Shown here in pieces: positions 36,369-45,255 of a stretch of DNA of 64,000 nucleotides. The DNA is from Nocardia vaccinii NBRC 15922 (GTDB taxonomy: Bacteria > Actinomycetota > Actinomycetes > Mycobacteriales > Mycobacteriaceae), in NCBI RefSeq assembly GCF_001613305.1, contig NZ_BDCC01000012.1, positions 186,001 through 250,000 of the forward strand. The letters run 5' to 3'. Made by a program: the position numbers and the translations under genes. How positions within the stretch are numbered: position 1 is the stretch's first letter; the number at the start of each line of letters is the position of its first letter. Under the pieces are notes generated by a model that was given only the letters and a program-made list of their open reading frames with translations, did not search any database and had not been told where the DNA came from.

Positions 36369-37394
36369 GTGGAGGCTGTGACGAACGAGACGCCGCTGGC
36401 CGGGCCGCGGACCGAATCCTGGCAGCCCGATGTCCTCGGTGCGGGATACGAACAATGCCGAATACCGCTGGGTTCCGACCCGGACGGCGAGGGCACGGTC
36501 GAGGCCACCCTGGTCCGATATCTGGCGACGACCGAGGCGACCGCCGCGGTGCTGTACGTCCACGGATTCACCGACTACTTCTTCCAGCGGCACCTCGCCG
36601 AGCACATGGCCGCCCAGGGCCACCACTTCTTCGCGCTGGATCTGCGCAAGTGCGGGCGTTCGCTGCGCTCGGGGCAGACCCCGCACTACGTCACCGATCT
36701 GGCGATGTACGACGCCGAGTTGAACGAGGCGCTGCGCCTCGTGCGCGAGGAGACCGGCCTGCCGGTGCTGGTGATGGGCCACTCCACCGGCGGACTGGTG
36801 ACCTCGCTCTGGCTGGATCGGCTACAGGCTGCCGAAGGCGTTGCCGCACAGGGGATTACCGGACTGGCACTGAACAGCCCCTGGTTCGATCTGCAGGGCC
36901 CGGCCTACTACCGGACCATCGTCGGCAACGCCGTGATCGGCGGTCTGGGTCGGCTGCGCGCCATGGCCACCCTGCCCGGCCAGACGATCACCACCTACGG
37001 CGACAGCCTGCACCGGAGTGCGTCCGGCGAATGGGACTACGACCTGGACTGGAAGCCGCTGAGCGGATTCCCGGTACATTTCGGCTGGTTGCACGCGATC
37101 CGGCGCGGGCACGCTCGGCTGCATCAGGGCCTCGACGTCGGCGTTCCCGCTCTGATCCTGCGTTCGAAGGTGACCAAGTTCATGCGCGCTTACGGCCCCG
37201 CGGCCGACGTCGCGGACACCGTGCTCGACGTGCGCCAGATCCAACGCTGGTCCGGTTGCCTGGGGCAACGCACCAACGTCGTGCCGATCGAGGGCGCCCG
37301 GCACGATGTGTTCCTGTCCTCGGAGGCGGTGCGGCGGCAAGCGTTCACCGAACTGGACTCCTGGCTGCGCTGGCTCGCCGGTCACAACTCATGA
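36369..37394 (+). CDS. Alpha/beta hydrolase, serine lipase/monoacylglycerol-lipase type (Rv2854-like)
   Basis: A 341-aa alpha/beta hydrolase. Oxyanion region YVHGFTDYFFQRHLAEHMAAQGHHFFALDLR, nucleophile elbow GHSTGG, and C-terminal EGARHDVFLS with the catalytic His. Resembles monoacylglycerol lipases. The GTG at 36369 opens the frame; another GTG at 36378 sits too close to GGAGG. Divergent from mqo, same as Rv2852c-Rv2854. Confidence 0.88.
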   Translation: MEAVTNETPLAGPRTESWQPDVLGAGYEQCRIPLGSDPDGEGTVEATLVRYLATTEATAAVLYVHGFTDYFFQRHLAEHMAAQGHHFFALDLRKCGRSLRSGQTPHYVTDLAMYDAELNEALRLVREETGLPVLVMGHSTGGLVTSLWLDRLQAAEGVAAQGITGLALNSPWFDLQGPAYYRTIVGNAVIGGLGRLRAMATLPGQTITTYGDSLHRSASGEWDYDLDWKPLSGFPVHFGWLHAIRRGHARLHQGLDVGVPALILRSKVTKFMRAYGPAADVADTVLDVRQIQRWSGCLGQRTNVVPIEGARHDVFLSSEAVRRQAFTELDSWLRWLAGHNS

Positions 37395-37504
37395 CGGTGC
37401 ACCCCGCTCGCCACTCCTGACCCTTGGTCCCGCCAACCTCGCAGTACGCCGACTCCTGGTTCGCGGTGCGGGTGAGCCTTACAGCGCCGCGAACCCGCCG
37501 GAGC

Positions 37505-37584
37505 GGAGCGGAGGCAGAGGATGCGGAGCGGAGGCAGAGGATGCGGAGCGGAGGCAGAGGATGCGGAGCGGAGGCAGAGAATAC
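37505..37584 (+). repeat. 20-bp tandem repeat, four copies
   Basis: Unit GGAGCGGAGGCAGAGGATGC at 37505-37524, 37525-37544 and 37545-37564 is exact; the fourth, 37565-37584, differs at 2 positions. It ends 4 bp before the stop codon of the hydrolase-like gene (37589) on the opposite strand and fills most of the 195-bp space between convergent genes. Because the unit is not a multiple of three it would not encode a peptide repeat. Confidence 0.9.
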
Positions 37585-37588
37585 AGCC

Positions 37589-38152
37589 TCACCACTGGCC
37601 GCTGCGCAGCACGATCTCGGTGGCGAATTCCTGCGCCGCCTCCGCGGCCGGATCGGTGACGTCGACCTGCGCGACGCGGAATTCTCCATAAACGTGGCGG
37701 GCGGCGGCCTCGGCGGCCGGGCGCGACAGCTTCTTCGTCGCGACGACGGTGGTGGGAATCTCCACGGCCGGGCAGTTCGGGTCGGCGACGGTGTCGTCCG
37801 CGCCGGGAGCGGCCGGATGTCCCCGTCCGGCGACGACCAGGCCCATGAATCGGCCGAAGCCCCGGGCGGCCAACTGCCACGCCAGGTCGGCGCCCGCGCC
37901 GTAACCGGCGAGATTGGCCCACGGGACGCCGAGGTCGTCCAGGATCGCGTAGACACCCGCGGTGTCGAGCCCCTCGATCGATTCCAGCACGATCGTGCGC
38001 AGGTCCGAGGTGTGCAGGCGGGCGCACACCGCGTCGTAGACATCGGCCGGAGCGCCCGCGTCGGGGAGCAGGACGACCGTGTGCCGGAACTGGGAGCCAT
38101 CGATTCGAACGGTCCAGGCGCGGTCACCGACCGCGATCCGCCGTGTTTCCAT
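37589..38152 (-). CDS. Small alpha/beta-hydrolase-fold protein lacking the serine nucleophile
   Basis: A 187-aa protein from ATG 38152 (METRRIAVGDRAWTVRI). The fold reads as alpha/beta hydrolase: HTVVLLPDAGAPADVYDAVC at the oxyanion strand, then NLAGYGAGADLAW where GxSxG should be, and RFMGLVVAGRG. The nucleophile is Gly (AGYGAG), and the C-terminal His is not obvious, so it is probably not an active serine hydrolase. Length is short for the fold. The role may be binding. The frame continues upstream to 38263 but this part resembles non-coding translation. Confidence 0.65.
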   Translation of the reverse strand: METRRIAVGDRAWTVRIDGSQFRHTVVLLPDAGAPADVYDAVCARLHTSDLRTIVLESIEGLDTAGVYAILDDLGVPWANLAGYGAGADLAWQLAARGFGRFMGLVVAGRGHPAAPGADDTVADPNCPAVEIPTTVVATKKLSRPAAEAAARHVYGEFRVAQVDVTDPAAEAAQEFATEIVLRSGQW

Positions 38153-38505
38153 GCCGTCCCACGGTACACGGCCCAGGGCCGGTGAACCTCGTGTCGCTGA
38201 CCACGCACCGTCGCCATGGAGAGCTCCGCCACGCGCCGTCGTCGAATCGTCGCGGTGGCCCACTCACGGCCGGTCAGAGAGCTGTTCCACCCACAGGCGG
38301 CCCCGGCGCCCGACGGTCGTACCAGCCGTCCGAATGCGCCCGAACTCCACGACGAGACGAGACCGCGCAACCTGAGCAGAGCCGGGCGATGATCACGCGA
38401 TCGACCTGCCGTACTGGCAGCAGCGCGGGCGAACCGAAGTCGTCCGGACAACGCTCGAGCATTCCGGTTCGAGCGGGACGAACAGTTCGGAAATGGTTGG
38501 CGCAG
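38153..38505. other. Intergenic region, no gene seen
   Basis: Frames are open in several phases but none carries a ribosome site or resembles a protein. The short minus-strand frame at 38274-38513 overlaps the cobQ end and is rejected. No strong hairpin or operator was noted. Confidence 0.5.
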
Positions 38506-40041
38506 TCAAGCATTCGGGTTGCGTGACGCCGCGAGGGTGGGCAGCCCGGACGGTGCGCCGGCGGTGATCAGGCGTTCCAGTGCGGTCGTGTCGAGATGCT
38601 TCTCGATCAGATCGGCGAGTAGGTCGAGCTGGGACTCGCGTTCGTCGACGGTCGAAATATCCTCGGCGACAAGGAATCCGGAACGCCCGGCCTGCGCGGC
38701 GACCTCGCGCAGCCAGGCCCGGCGGAAGTCGTCGGACTCCATCAGGCCGTGCAGGTGCGTACCCCGGATCGCACCGCGCGCACTGCCTTCCGCGCGACCG
38801 TCGTCGAGCTCGAGCCAGGCGGGATCGCCGGTACGGCGGGCGCGGCCGTAGTGGATCTCGTAGCCGCTCAACGGGATTCCGGAACCGGCGGCCCGGCCGG
38901 TGGTGCGGCGCAACACCTTCGGTTCGGCGAACTCGATATCCAGGTCCAGCAGGCCGAGGCCGGCGATCTCCCCGGCACTCGATTCGACCTCGTCCACGAT
39001 GCGCCGGGCCAGCATCTGATATCCGCCGCAAATACCCAGGATCGGCCGTCCGGCCGCGGCGCGCTCGCACAGCGCGTCGGCGATTCCGTTGCGGCGCAGC
39101 CATTCCAGATCGCTCACAGTGGATTTGCTGCCCGGCAGCACCACCAGGTCGGCATCGGCCAGCCGGGACGGATCGTCCGCCCAGCGCACCGACACCCCGG
39201 GCTCACAGGCCAGCGCCTCGACGTCGGTGGAGTTGGAGATACGCGGCAACCTGATCGCCGCGACGGTCAGCCATTCGGTTCCGAGCGGCGGACGCGGGCG
39301 ACCGACCGGCGCGTCGGCGACGGTGCCGAGAGAATCCTCGGCGTCGATCCACAGATCCTCGGCGAAAGGCAGAACGCCGAGTGTGGGCCGGCCGGTGAGT
39401 TCGGCGAGCGTATCGAGTCCGGGCCGCAGCAACTCGACATCACCGCGGAACTTGTTCACGATGAATCCGCAGATGAGCTGCTGGTCTTCGGGTTCCAGAA
39501 TCGCAACGGTCCCGAACAGATGCGCGAGCACACCCCCGCGATCGATATCGCCGACCAGCAGGACCGGCAGATCCGCCGCCCGCGCCAAACCCATGTTCGC
39601 CAGATCTGTTGCCCGCAGGTTGATTTCGGCGGGCGATCCGGCTCCCTCACAGATCACCACATCGAATTCGGCACGCAGGGCAGCCAATTCACCGGCCACG
39701 ACCTCGCGCAGCTGCCGCCGATGCCGGAAGTAGTCCCGCGCCCCGACCGTATCCACGGCCCGGCCCCGGACCACCAGTTGCGAGCGCCGATCACTTCCGG
39801 GCTTGAGCAGCACCGGATTGAACCGCACACTCGGCTCCAGCCCGCACGCACGCGCCTGCAACGCCTGCGCCCGCCCGATCTCCCCCCCGTCGAGCGCCAC
39901 CACCGAGTTGTTCGACATGTTCTGCGCCTTGAACGGCGCCACCCGCACCCCGCGCCGCGCCAGCATCCGGCACAAACCGGCCACCACGACACTCTTGCCC
40001 GCATCCGAGGTCGTCCCGGCGACCAGCAACGCCCCTTTCAC
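38506..40041 (-). CDS. cobQ: Cobyric acid synthase (adenosylcobyric acid)
   Basis: A 511-aa CobQ. ATP domain [21 protein letters not shown] with [12 protein letters not shown] and [14 protein letters not shown]-terminal class I glutaminase: catalytic Cys in [11 protein letters not shown], and His in [13 protein letters not shown]. It amidates four side chains of the corrin ring. Start GTG 40041 ([11 protein letters not shown]) fits the family; GTG 40044 is adjacent. In M. tuberculosis the cobQ1 gene is elsewhere, so its position here next to map is a lineage difference. Confidence 0.93.
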   Translation of the reverse strand: MKGALLVAGTTSDAGKSVVVAGLCRMLARRGVRVAPFKAQNMSNNSVVALDGGEIGRAQALQARACGLEPSVRFNPVLLKPGSDRRSQLVVRGRAVDTVGARDYFRHRRQLREVVAGELAALRAEFDVVICEGAGSPAEINLRATDLANMGLARAADLPVLLVGDIDRGGVLAHLFGTVAILEPEDQQLICGFIVNKFRGDVELLRPGLDTLAELTGRPTLGVLPFAEDLWIDAEDSLGTVADAPVGRPRPPLGTEWLTVAAIRLPRISNSTDVEALACEPGVSVRWADDPSRLADADLVVLPGSKSTVSDLEWLRRNGIADALCERAAAGRPILGICGGYQMLARRIVDEVESSAGEIAGLGLLDLDIEFAEPKVLRRTTGRAAGSGIPLSGYEIHYGRARRTGDPAWLELDDGRAEGSARGAIRGTHLHGLMESDDFRRAWLREVAAQAGRSGFLVAEDISTVDERESQLDLLADLIEKHLDTTALERLITAGAPSGLPTLAASRNPNA

Positions 40042-40305
40042 CACGCCACCGTATCCGGACGAGGCGCCCTCGGCACCGGCACATCCGCGGGCCACGCACT
40101 TTCCCCGGTGACGAACCGCCGTACGTCACCGCCAGCCGAAACAGCTCGGCATCTCGACGCTCGCCACACGCGAACACCTGTGTGACACAGCCCTATTCGC
40201 GAGCGGACATCGAACCGACGCACGATGCCGCGAACCTGACTCACTTGTCGCCCCGGCACAACCGGGCACCGCGTGCGCAGTTCGAACCACGGGGCGTGCG
40301 CATCC

Positions 40306-41169
40306 TCACGGGAGGGTGAGGATTTCCGCGCCGGTGTCGGTGACGACCAGGGTGTGTTCGAACTGGGCGGTCCACTGGCGATCCTTGGTGACGACGGTCC
40401 AGCCGTCATCCCAGATCTCGTAGTCGATGCCGCCGAGGTTGATCATCGGCTCGATGGTGAAGGTCATGCCGGGTTCGATGACCGATTCGATGGCGGGCTG
40501 GTCGTAGTGCAGGATGACCAGCCCGCTGTGGAAGGTCGGGCCGACGCCGTGTCCGGTGAAGTCGCGCACCACGCCATAGCCGAAGCGGTTGGCATAGGAC
40601 TCGATGACGCGGCCGATGACGTTCAGCGCCCGGCCCGGTCGCACCGCCTTGATCGCCCGCATGGTCGCCTCGTGGGTGCGTTCGACCAGCAACCGCGCCT
40701 CCTCGTCCACATCACCGGCGAGGAAGGTCGCGTTGGTGTCGCCGTGCACGCCGTCGATGTAGGCGGTGACGTCGATGTTGACGATGTCGCCGTCCTCGAT
40801 GATCGTCGAGTCCGGGATGCCGTGGCAGATCACCTCGTTCAGCGAGGTGCAGCAGGATTTGGGAAATCCCTTGTAGCCCAACGTCGACGGGTACGCACCG
40901 TGATCGCACATGTACTCGTGCGCGATGCGGTCCAGATCATCGGTGAGGACGCCGGGCGCGACGGCCTTACCCGCCTCCTGAAGCGCCTGCGCGGCAATCT
41001 TGCCCGCGACACGCATCTTCTCGATCGTCTCGGGCGTCTGCACCCATGGCTCGCGGCCCTCGTTGACCGTGTTCTTCCACGCGTACTCCGGACGCGCGAT
41101 CGATCGCGGAACTTCACGGATCGGGGACTGGACACCGGGGAAGAGCGGCTTGCGAGTGCGGACTGCCAT
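40306..41169 (-). CDS. map: Type I methionine aminopeptidase
   Basis: A 287-aa MetAP of the actinobacterial longer class with an N-terminal extension containing a Pro-rich signature ([17 protein letters not shown]). Metal ligands are in [22 protein letters not shown] (Asp, Asp), [11 protein letters not shown] (His), FTIEPM (Glu) and AQFEHTL (Glu). It removes the initiator methionine. Corresponds to the mapB position (Rv2861c). Divergent from the LLM oxidoreductase. Confidence 0.95.
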   Translation of the reverse strand: MAVRTRKPLFPGVQSPIREVPRSIARPEYAWKNTVNEGREPWVQTPETIEKMRVAGKIAAQALQEAGKAVAPGVLTDDLDRIAHEYMCDHGAYPSTLGYKGFPKSCCTSLNEVICHGIPDSTIIEDGDIVNIDVTAYIDGVHGDTNATFLAGDVDEEARLLVERTHEATMRAIKAVRPGRALNVIGRVIESYANRFGYGVVRDFTGHGVGPTFHSGLVILHYDQPAIESVIEPGMTFTIEPMINLGGIDYEIWDDGWTVVTKDRQWTAQFEHTLVVTDTGAEILTLP

Positions 41170-41292
41170 GGAACAAGACTATCGGTATCCGCCCTCGAGA
41201 ATCCCGGCACTCCGCAACGCCGACCCCGGCGGAATTTATCCGGACCACGGTCCGTTTAGGCTGTCGACATCGGCAGCACAGGAGGAAGAACA

Positions 41293-42300
41293 ATGGAACT
41301 GGGACTGACGACCTTCGCCGAACGGCATCCGGTCGGCGAGCGACCCGCACCGAGTGCGGGCGAACGGCTGCGACAGGTCGTCGAGGAGGCCGTCGCCGCC
41401 GAACGCGCCGGTCTGGACGTGTACGGCGTCGGCGAACACCATCGCGAGGATTTCGCGGCGTCGGCGCCCGCGGTCGTCCTGGCGACCATCGCCGGGCGCA
41501 CCGAACACATCCGGCTGACCAGCGCGGTGAGCGTGCTCAGCTCTGCGGATCCGGTACGACTGTACCAGGAATTCGCGACCCTGGACCTACTCTCGGACGG
41601 TCGCGCGGAGTTGATGGCCGGACGCGGCTCCTTCACCGAATCCTTTCCGCTGTTCGGGTACGACCTGGCCGATTACGACGACCTCTTCGACGAGAAGCTC
41701 GCCCTGCTGCTGCGCCTGCGCGCGGACGAGCCGGTGAGCTGGACCGGCCGATTCCGTCCCGCACTGCACGACACCGTCGTCCAGCCGCGCACCGACCGGC
41801 CGCTGCCGGTGTGGATCGCGGTCGGCGGCAGTCCCGAGTCGGTGGCGCGGGCCGGACTTCTGGGCCTCCCCTTGGCCATCGCCATCATCGGCGGTCAACC
41901 CGCCCGATTCCGCCCGCTGGTCGACCTGTACCACCGCGCCCTGGAGCAGGGCGGACACCAACCGCAGCCGATCGCGGTGCACGCCCACGGCTACATCGCC
42001 GACACCGACGAACAGGCCGTGACCGACTTCTACCGGCCCTACGCCGCGGCGATGAGCGGGCTGGGCCGCGAACGTGGCTGGGGCGCAATGACTCCCGACC
42101 AGTTCGAAGCCCTGCGCTCGCCCGCCGGATCACTGTTCGTCGGCACGCCGGACCGGGTCGCGGAGAAGATCGCCGGGATTCGCGACACCCTCGGCCTGGA
42201 CCGCTTCATGCTGCACCCGAGCGTCGGCACTCTGCCCCACGATCGCGTGCTGCACACGATCGAACTACTCGGCGAGAAGGTCGCTCCCCAGATTCGCTGA
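41293..42300 (+). CDS. LLM-class flavin-dependent oxidoreductase
   Basis: A 335-aa bacterial luciferase-like monooxygenase. ATG 41293 follows AGGAGG. Typical strips: ERAGLDVYGVGEHHREDF, LTSAVSVLSSADPVRLYQEFATLDLLSDGRAELMAGRGSF, and GSPESVARAGLLGLPLAIAI. The C-terminus FVGTPDRVAEKIAGIRDTLGLDRFMLHPS is the loop that closes the flavin pocket. Whether FMN or F420 is used cannot be read. It may have no relation to the phosphonate genes just downstream. Confidence 0.87.
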   Translation: MELGLTTFAERHPVGERPAPSAGERLRQVVEEAVAAERAGLDVYGVGEHHREDFAASAPAVVLATIAGRTEHIRLTSAVSVLSSADPVRLYQEFATLDLLSDGRAELMAGRGSFTESFPLFGYDLADYDDLFDEKLALLLRLRADEPVSWTGRFRPALHDTVVQPRTDRPLPVWIAVGGSPESVARAGLLGLPLAIAIIGGQPARFRPLVDLYHRALEQGGHQPQPIAVHAHGYIADTDEQAVTDFYRPYAAAMSGLGRERGWGAMTPDQFEALRSPAGSLFVGTPDRVAEKIAGIRDTLGLDRFMLHPSVGTLPHDRVLHTIELLGEKVAPQIR

Positions 42301-42398
42301 GACGCCGTACGGTCCGAGTGCGCGAGAGAGCCGTCCCGCAGAACGCGGTTCCTCGCCACGCGCGACGATCGCTGGGAGTCGGTCGCACCGCGCGAACC

Positions 42399-43187
42399 TC
42401 ATTCGCGCAGTTGGGTTTCGAAGGCCATCCGGTCGCCGCGATAGAGAGCGCGGACACGTTCGACCGGGATACCGTCGGCGTCGACCGTGCGCCGGTGCAG
42501 CAGGATCATCGGAAGTGCGGTGGTGCACTCCAGCAGAGCCGCCTCCCGGGGCGAGCCGAGGACGGTTTCGATGCGTTCGATGGCCGAGCCGAAGACGACG
42601 CCCGAGGCTCGGATGGCCGCGTAGAGCGACGTGGTCGGGTCGTAGGTCGCGCGCAGGGAACCGAAGCGGGCGGGGGTGAGATAGGTGCTCTCCAGGCCGA
42701 CCTTCTCGTCGTCCGCCAACAGCACGCGTTCGAGATGCATGACCGTCCCGCCGGGCGGGATATCCAGCGCGGCGGCGGTTTCCGGATCGGCGGGAATGTC
42801 GTCCCAGCCGACCAACAGACGGCCCGGTCGGCGGCCGAGGCCGATCGCCCCCTCGGTGTACGAACGCAAGGACAAGGGCTGCACCATCTTCGGGCGGGAG
42901 ACCACCGTGCCCCTGCCCTGGCGGCGAATCCGGCCCTGTACCAGCAACTCTCGCAGCGCCTGCCGGACGGTCTCGCGTGCGACCTCGAATCGCGCCGCGA
43001 GTTCGCGTTCGGGCGGCACCGGATCGCCCTCGCGCAGGCGATCCAGGATGGCCTCGATTTCGGTCCGCACCCGGTACGCCTTGGACATCCGGCCGAAATC
43101 GGCGCTCACGCCGGATATCTCGGTACGGGCCGATGCTGCGGCCTGCGGACCGGGCAGTGCCCGCGGTTCGCTCGCGAGATCGCTCAC
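42399..43187 (-). CDS. GntR/HutC-family regulator with UTRA domain (PhnF-like)
   Basis: A 262-aa repressor. The GntR winged helix begins at about residue 34 (MSKAYRVRTEIEAILDRLREGDPVPPERELAARFEVARETVRQALREL) and the UTRA sensor occupies the rest (VGLESTYLTPARFGSLRAT, DADGIPVERVRALYRGDRMAFE). The N-terminus is uncertain: ATG 43088 would give 229 aa. It is divergent from the phosphonate operon, and the intergenic DNA holds two palindromes, one of which, TGGTATAGACCA read on the minus strand, is the sequence I recall for the M. smegmatis PhnF site. It therefore probably represses this operon and itself; the ligand should be a phosphonate or metabolite. Confidence 0.85.
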   Translation of the reverse strand: MSDLASEPRALPGPQAAASARTEISGVSADFGRMSKAYRVRTEIEAILDRLREGDPVPPERELAARFEVARETVRQALRELLVQGRIRRQGRGTVVSRPKMVQPLSLRSYTEGAIGLGRRPGRLLVGWDDIPADPETAAALDIPPGGTVMHLERVLLADDEKVGLESTYLTPARFGSLRATYDPTTSLYAAIRASGVVFGSAIERIETVLGSPREAALLECTTALPMILLHRRTVDADGIPVERVRALYRGDRMAFETQLRE

Positions 43188-43301
43188 ACCACGATTCTCG
43201 GCAATCCCTTTCTCGCCGCGCACACCGCCCCCGCGCCGAGCGAGCCCGCTCACCCGATCGTGGCGCCCGGCGCCCCTGACATTCACCCCGACAGCATACC
43301 C

Positions 43302-43321
43302 CAATTGGTCTATACCAATTG
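43302..43321. promoter_or_regulatory. Operator 1, PhnF/NagR-type palindrome
   Basis: CAATTGGT CTAT ACCAATTG is an inverted repeat with core TGGTCTATACCA (43306-43317), which is TGGTATAGACCA on the other strand. It is about 115 bp upstream of the regulator start and about 50 bp upstream of the FAD-oxidase start, so dimer binding would affect both promoters. Confidence 0.75.
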
Positions 43322-43352
43322 TTAACCCAGTGTTGGTGCGGGAAACACCAGA

Positions 43353-43364
43353 CGGTCTAGACCA
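43353..43364. promoter_or_regulatory. Operator 2, CGGTCTAGACCA
   Basis: A second HutC-type site with perfect core GGTCTAGACC, centred 47 bp from operator 1 and ending 6 bp before the ATG at 43371. Binding here would block initiation directly. Between the sites, TGGTG (43334-43338) and CACCA (43346-43350) form a further degenerate inverted pair. Confidence 0.7.
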
Positions 43365-43370
43365 TTGCGC

Positions 43371-44498
43371 ATGATTTCGGTCATGCGATTGGTCATCGTC
43401 GGCGGCGGAATCCTCGGCACCGCACATGCCCTGGCCGCGACCGGCCGCGGGCATACGGTCATCCAGCTCGAACGCGAGATCGAGGCCCGCGGCGCCACGG
43501 TCCGCAACTTCGGGCTGGTCTGGGTATCGGGCCGCAGCGCGGGCGAATTGGAGTTGACGCTGCGTTCGCGCCGGTTGTGGGAGGAGATCGGCGGCCGGGT
43601 CACCGGAGTGGGATTCCGTGCGGCGGGCTCGATCACGCTGGTGCGCACCGAGGCCGAACTCGCCGTCGCCGGGGCCGCCGCGGCGGGCCCGAACGCGGAC
43701 GAGCGCGGATTCGAACTCCTCGATCCTGACCGCGTGCGGGAATTGAATCCGGCCCTGCGCGGCAAATTCCTTGCCGGACTGCACTGTTCGACCGATGCGG
43801 TGGTGGAGTCGCGCCAGGCCATGCCCGCGCTGCGCGCCTATATGGAACGCACCGGCCGCTATACCTTCCATGCCGGAGCCGAGGCGCGCACGATCAGCGG
43901 CGGAGTCGTGGTGGACGATCGCGGCCGCCGCTTCGAGGCCGACCTGGTTCTGGTCTGCCCGGGGGCGGCGCATTCGGGCCTGACCCGGGAACTGGTGGGC
44001 GACATACCCGTTCGGCGCGTCCGGCTGCAGATGATGCAGACCGCCCCGCTGGGCGAACCGCTCACCACCGCCATCGCCGACGGCGACAGCTTCCGCTATT
44101 ACCCGGGCTTCGCGGGCGAGGCACTGGAGCGGTTGCGACTCGAGCAGGCGCAGACGTTCACCGCCGCGCAACACCGCATGCAGTTGCTCTGCGTACAGCG
44201 GCTGCACGGCGGCCTGACCATCGGCGACACCCACGAATACGACGAGCCGTTCGGCTTCGACGTCGACGAGGCCCCCTACGAACACCTCACCGCCGTCACC
44301 GAGGAACTCCTCGGCCGCCGGTTGCCCCCGATCGTGCGCCGGTGGGCCGGTGTCTACAGCCAGAGCACCGACCCGAACGCCATCGTCACCCGCGCGCGAG
44401 CCGACGACGACGTGTGGGTCGTCACCGGTCCCGGCGGCCGCGGCATGACCCTGGGCCCCGCCATCGGCGAGGAAACCGCCGACCTGCTGAACCTCTGA
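43371..44498 (+). CDS. FAD-dependent amine oxidase of phosphonate clusters (glycine-oxidase-like)
   Basis: A 375-aa flavoenzyme. FAD motif MRLVIVGGGILGTAHALAATGRGHTV, then RNFGLVWVSGRSAGELE and GPGGRGMTLGPAIGEETA at the end. It fits the FAD oxidases that recur in phosphonate operons (TIGR03364-type); some relatives oxidise N-methyl-2-aminoethylphosphonate or AEP to phosphonoacetaldehyde. The alternative start ATG 43383 is closer to the family N-terminus. It heads the operon, with the operator ending 6 bp before its start, so the mRNA may be leaderless or very short. Confidence 0.82.
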   Translation: MISVMRLVIVGGGILGTAHALAATGRGHTVIQLEREIEARGATVRNFGLVWVSGRSAGELELTLRSRRLWEEIGGRVTGVGFRAAGSITLVRTEAELAVAGAAAAGPNADERGFELLDPDRVRELNPALRGKFLAGLHCSTDAVVESRQAMPALRAYMERTGRYTFHAGAEARTISGGVVVDDRGRRFEADLVLVCPGAAHSGLTRELVGDIPVRRVRLQMMQTAPLGEPLTTAIADGDSFRYYPGFAGEALERLRLEQAQTFTAAQHRMQLLCVQRLHGGLTIGDTHEYDEPFGFDVDEAPYEHLTAVTEELLGRRLPPIVRRWAGVYSQSTDPNAIVTRARADDDVWVVTGPGGRGMTLGPAIGEETADLLNL

Positions 44499-44526
44499 AG
44501 GTCCCGACTCCGCGAAGGGAAATACT

Positions 44527-45237
44527 TTGTCCGACGAACGCATCGAGTTGGCCGTACTGGACATGGCCGGAACCACGGTCGCCGACGGCGGCCTGGTGTT
44601 GCGCGCCTTCGACGCCGCCGCCACCGCGGCGGACATCCCCGCGCGGGGCCCCGAACGCGAGGCGGCCACCGATTACGTGGTGCGCACGATGGGCCAGTCC
44701 AAGATCACGGTATTCCGCGCGATCCTCGGCGACGAGGAGCGCGTCCAGCGGGCCAATCGCGCCTTCGAGGCCGCCTATGCCGGTTTCGCCGCCGAGGCGA
44801 CCCCCATTCCCGGTGCGGCACAGGCGATCACGCGACTGCGCGAGGCCGGGATCAAGGTCGCGCTGACGACAGGTTTCAGCCGCGGCACCCAGGACTGCCT
44901 GCTGGACGCGCTGGACTGGCACGAGATCGCCGACCTGACCCTGTGCCCCGCCGAGGCCGGACGTGGCCGCCCCTATCCGGACATGGTGCTCACCGCGCTG
45001 CTGCGCCTCGGCGCGGATGCGGTGGATCGTGTTGCGGTACTGGGCGATACGGCCAGCGATATCGAAACCGGCCTGGCCGCGGGCGCACGCGTCGTGGCGG
45101 GCGCGCTCACCGGCGCGCACACCGAGGACCGGCTGCGCGAGGCCGGCGCCACCCACATCGTGCCCTCGGTGGTCGAATTCGCCGACCTGCTGCTGGCCGA
45201 ACACCCCCGACCCTTTCATCGCTCTCTTCCGCTCTGA
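44527..45237 (+). CDS. Phosphonatase-like HAD hydrolase (phosphonoacetaldehyde hydrolase candidate)
   Basis: A 236-aa HAD protein with a TTG start; GAAGGGAAA is the ribosome site. Nucleophile Asp12 in LDMAGTT with Ala at +2, the phosphonatase DxAGT pattern. Cap-domain RTMGQSKITVF supplies a Lys (about residue 59) equivalent to the Schiff-base Lys of PhnX. Later motifs: LTTGFSRGTQD and GDTASDIETGLAAGARVV. PhnX cleaves phosphonoacetaldehyde to acetaldehyde and phosphate. It directly follows the FAD oxidase, consistent with a two-step pathway. Confidence 0.85.
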   Translation: MSDERIELAVLDMAGTTVADGGLVLRAFDAAATAADIPARGPEREAATDYVVRTMGQSKITVFRAILGDEERVQRANRAFEAAYAGFAAEATPIPGAAQAITRLREAGIKVALTTGFSRGTQDCLLDALDWHEIADLTLCPAEAGRGRPYPDMVLTALLRLGADAVDRVAVLGDTASDIETGLAAGARVVAGALTGAHTEDRLREAGATHIVPSVVEFADLLLAEHPRPFHRSLPL

Positions 45238-45255
45238 ACGAAAGTTGCAGTCATC

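Noticed and set aside
40268..40285. TTCGAACCA resembling a T-loop and acceptor end
   Set aside because: No partner stems around it.
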